DNA of 5,208 bases, taken from NCBI GenBank assembly GCA_003070825.1, contig QBLP01000148.1:1-5208 (forward strand), read 5' to 3'. Below are positions 4,421-5,208 of the stretch, piece by piece. A program made the translations under genes and the position numbers. Origin of the DNA: Halanaerobium sp. Its GTDB lineage: Bacteria > Bacillota > Halanaerobiia > Halanaerobiales > Halanaerobiaceae. The notes below the pieces were generated by a model, which was given only the letters and a program-made list of their open reading frames with translations, searched no databases and was not told where the DNA came from. Position 1 is the stretch's first letter. Each line of letters opens with the position of its first letter.

Positions 4421-5208
4421 TATCTTTTTCGCAGGCTTTGAAGACAATTTCCTGGTTTATCTGCTCTGCTTTAAGTTGAAATCCTAAAAGTAGAGAATTT
4501 ACTGCGATATTGTTGATCAACCTGGGTAAGCCCCTTGATCTCAAGGCGATTGCCTCCAGAGCCTGAGGTATGAATATCGGATGATTTGCCCCAGCAAGTT
4601 TTAACTGGTGCTCAACATATTCTTTGACTTCCTCTTTGTTTAAAGGACTCAGCAGGTACTTCATGATCACTCGCTGATTTAAGGACTGATTATGATTTAA
4701 ATTCAGCTTGGTCATAAAGTGAGATAATCCTGCTAAAATCAGAATAAATGGGTTCTGAGAATCCATAGCAAAATTAAATAAAATACCAAGATCACTTAAG
4801 AATTTGTTGGGAGCAAGCTGCATTTCATCCAGGATAATGATCGGAGTAATCTTTTTCTCGTTGTAAAATTTTAAAATAGCAGCCTGGACCTGATTAAAAA
4901 GATCTACCTTTCTGAATTTGGGTTCTTCTCCCAGGCCAATGGCTATGCCTCTGTAAAAATCCATTACTGAGCCTGTAGATAAGGGAAAATAGATGACCTT
5001 AAATAATGATGGGTTAACACTGTCAGCCATAGCTCTTAGGGCAGAAGTTTTGCCGCTCCCGGGTTCACCAATAATGACAGCAATACCTCTTGTTTTTTTA
5101 AGATAATTCAGTCTGGCAGAAAGTTCTTTTAAATTTTCAGACTGGTAGAGATCTTTAGTTTCAATCTCTTTTTTAAATGGATTATCTGATAAAGAATAAA
5201 AAGATTTA
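4413..5208 (-). CDS. ExeA-like AAA+ ATPase of a transposon (start beyond right edge)
   Basis: The frame is open from the right edge to TAA at 4413-4415, giving 264 visible residues. The first visible residues, SFYSLSDNPFKKEI, match the typical beginning of ExeA/GspA-like ATPases, so only a few codons should be missing. An ATG at 5030 lies after the Walker A motif and is not the real start. Visible motifs are Walker A GEPGSGKT (visible residues 47-54), Walker B IIILDE (123-128), LAGLSHF as a sensor-like strand, and RSRGLPRLINNIA, which carries a sensor-2-type Arg. No membrane or peptidoglycan-binding segment is seen, unlike true ExeA of type II secretion. In mobile elements such ATPases act like MuB or TnsC, using ATP to choose target DNA and activate the transposase (family knowledge). 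The sequence looks intact, so the element may still be functional. Its partner transposase is expected upstream, outside the window. Confidence 0.85.
   Translation of the reverse strand, partial: KSFYSLSDNPFKKEIETKDLYQSENLKELSARLNYLKKTRGIAVIIGEPGSGKTSALRAMADSVNPSLFKVIYFPLSTGSVMDFYRGIAIGLGEEPKFRKVDLFNQVQAAILKFYNEKKITPIIILDEMQLAPNKFLSDLGILFNFAMDSQNPFILILAGLSHFMTKLNLNHNQSLNQRVIMKYLLSPLNKEEVKEYVEHQLKLAGANHPIFIPQALEAIALRSRGLPRLINNIAVNSLLLGFQLKAEQINQEIVFKACEKDTF

Larger units (their letters stand above)
4243..5208 (-). mobile_element. Left end of a transposon carrying an AAA+ ATPase (partial)
   Basis: The inferred boundary is 5'-TGTGATTTTGC at 4243, exactly where similarity to the interrupted transposase stops. 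It is followed by five same-orientation degenerate repeats (4248-4420) and an ATPase gene pointing towards this end. Transposons that use a DDE transposase with an AAA+ partner (Tn7-, Tn5053- and Mu-like) typically have 5'-TG ends with several transposase-binding repeats, and the transposase gene precedes the ATPase. By that model the transposase and the other end lie right of 5208. The end and the family placement are inferred. Confidence 0.55.

Noticed and set aside
4413..5030. ATPase start at ATG 5030
   Set aside because: The frame continues upstream to the window edge and includes the Walker A motif and the typical N-terminal FYSLSDNPF segment, so 5030 is an internal Met.

Overview
The window is AT-rich, with purine-rich Shine-Dalgarno sequences, TGnTATAAT-type promoters and AGA/AGG-heavy arginine codons. 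This suggests a low-GC Gram-positive-type anaerobe. Halanaerobium or a relative is my best guess from the look of the proteins and mobile elements, but no species marker is present.

Layout. (1) Positions 1-200: a possible tail of an upstream + strand gene, a long hairpin, and a promoter. (2) 203-889 (+): a soluble protein of unknown function. (3) 952-1689 (+): an intact sirtuin (NAD+-dependent protein deacylase) with its own extended -10 promoter. It ends at a hairpin terminator lying inside the tail of the convergent gene. (4) 3207-1708 (-): a tight two-gene operon. The first gene joins a cytidylate-kinase-like domain to a C-terminal domain with a PD...ExT signature resembling PD-(D/E)XK nucleases. 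Its stop codon directly abuts the start of a hypoxanthine-phosphoribosyltransferase-like gene (TAAATG). In that second protein the two acidic residues of the PRPP motif are replaced (ENIIRTG instead of EDIIDTG). (5) 3208-3411: the operon promoter and an AT-rich stretch with short direct repeats. (6) 3412 to the right edge: mobile DNA. A 183-codon C-terminal fragment of a DDE transposase, with about 280 bases of hairpin-rich 3' flank, stops abruptly at 4242. From 4243 a second element appears to begin: a 5'-TGT end, five degenerate direct repeats over about 170 bases, then an intact ExeA-like AAA+ ATPase running off the window.

Interpretation. The right third is best read as one transposon, of the class that pairs a transposase with an AAA+ regulator, inserted into the transposase gene of an unrelated insertion sequence. 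The older transposase thereby lost its N-terminus and its first catalytic Asp. The ATPase's own transposase should lie beyond the right edge.

The most unusual cellular genes are the kinase/nuclease-like fusion and its altered HPRT partner. They share a promoter and are translationally coupled, so they probably act together on nucleotides, but the sequence does not give the actual reaction. The sirtuin looks like a housekeeping enzyme and shows no sign of belonging to a defence system.
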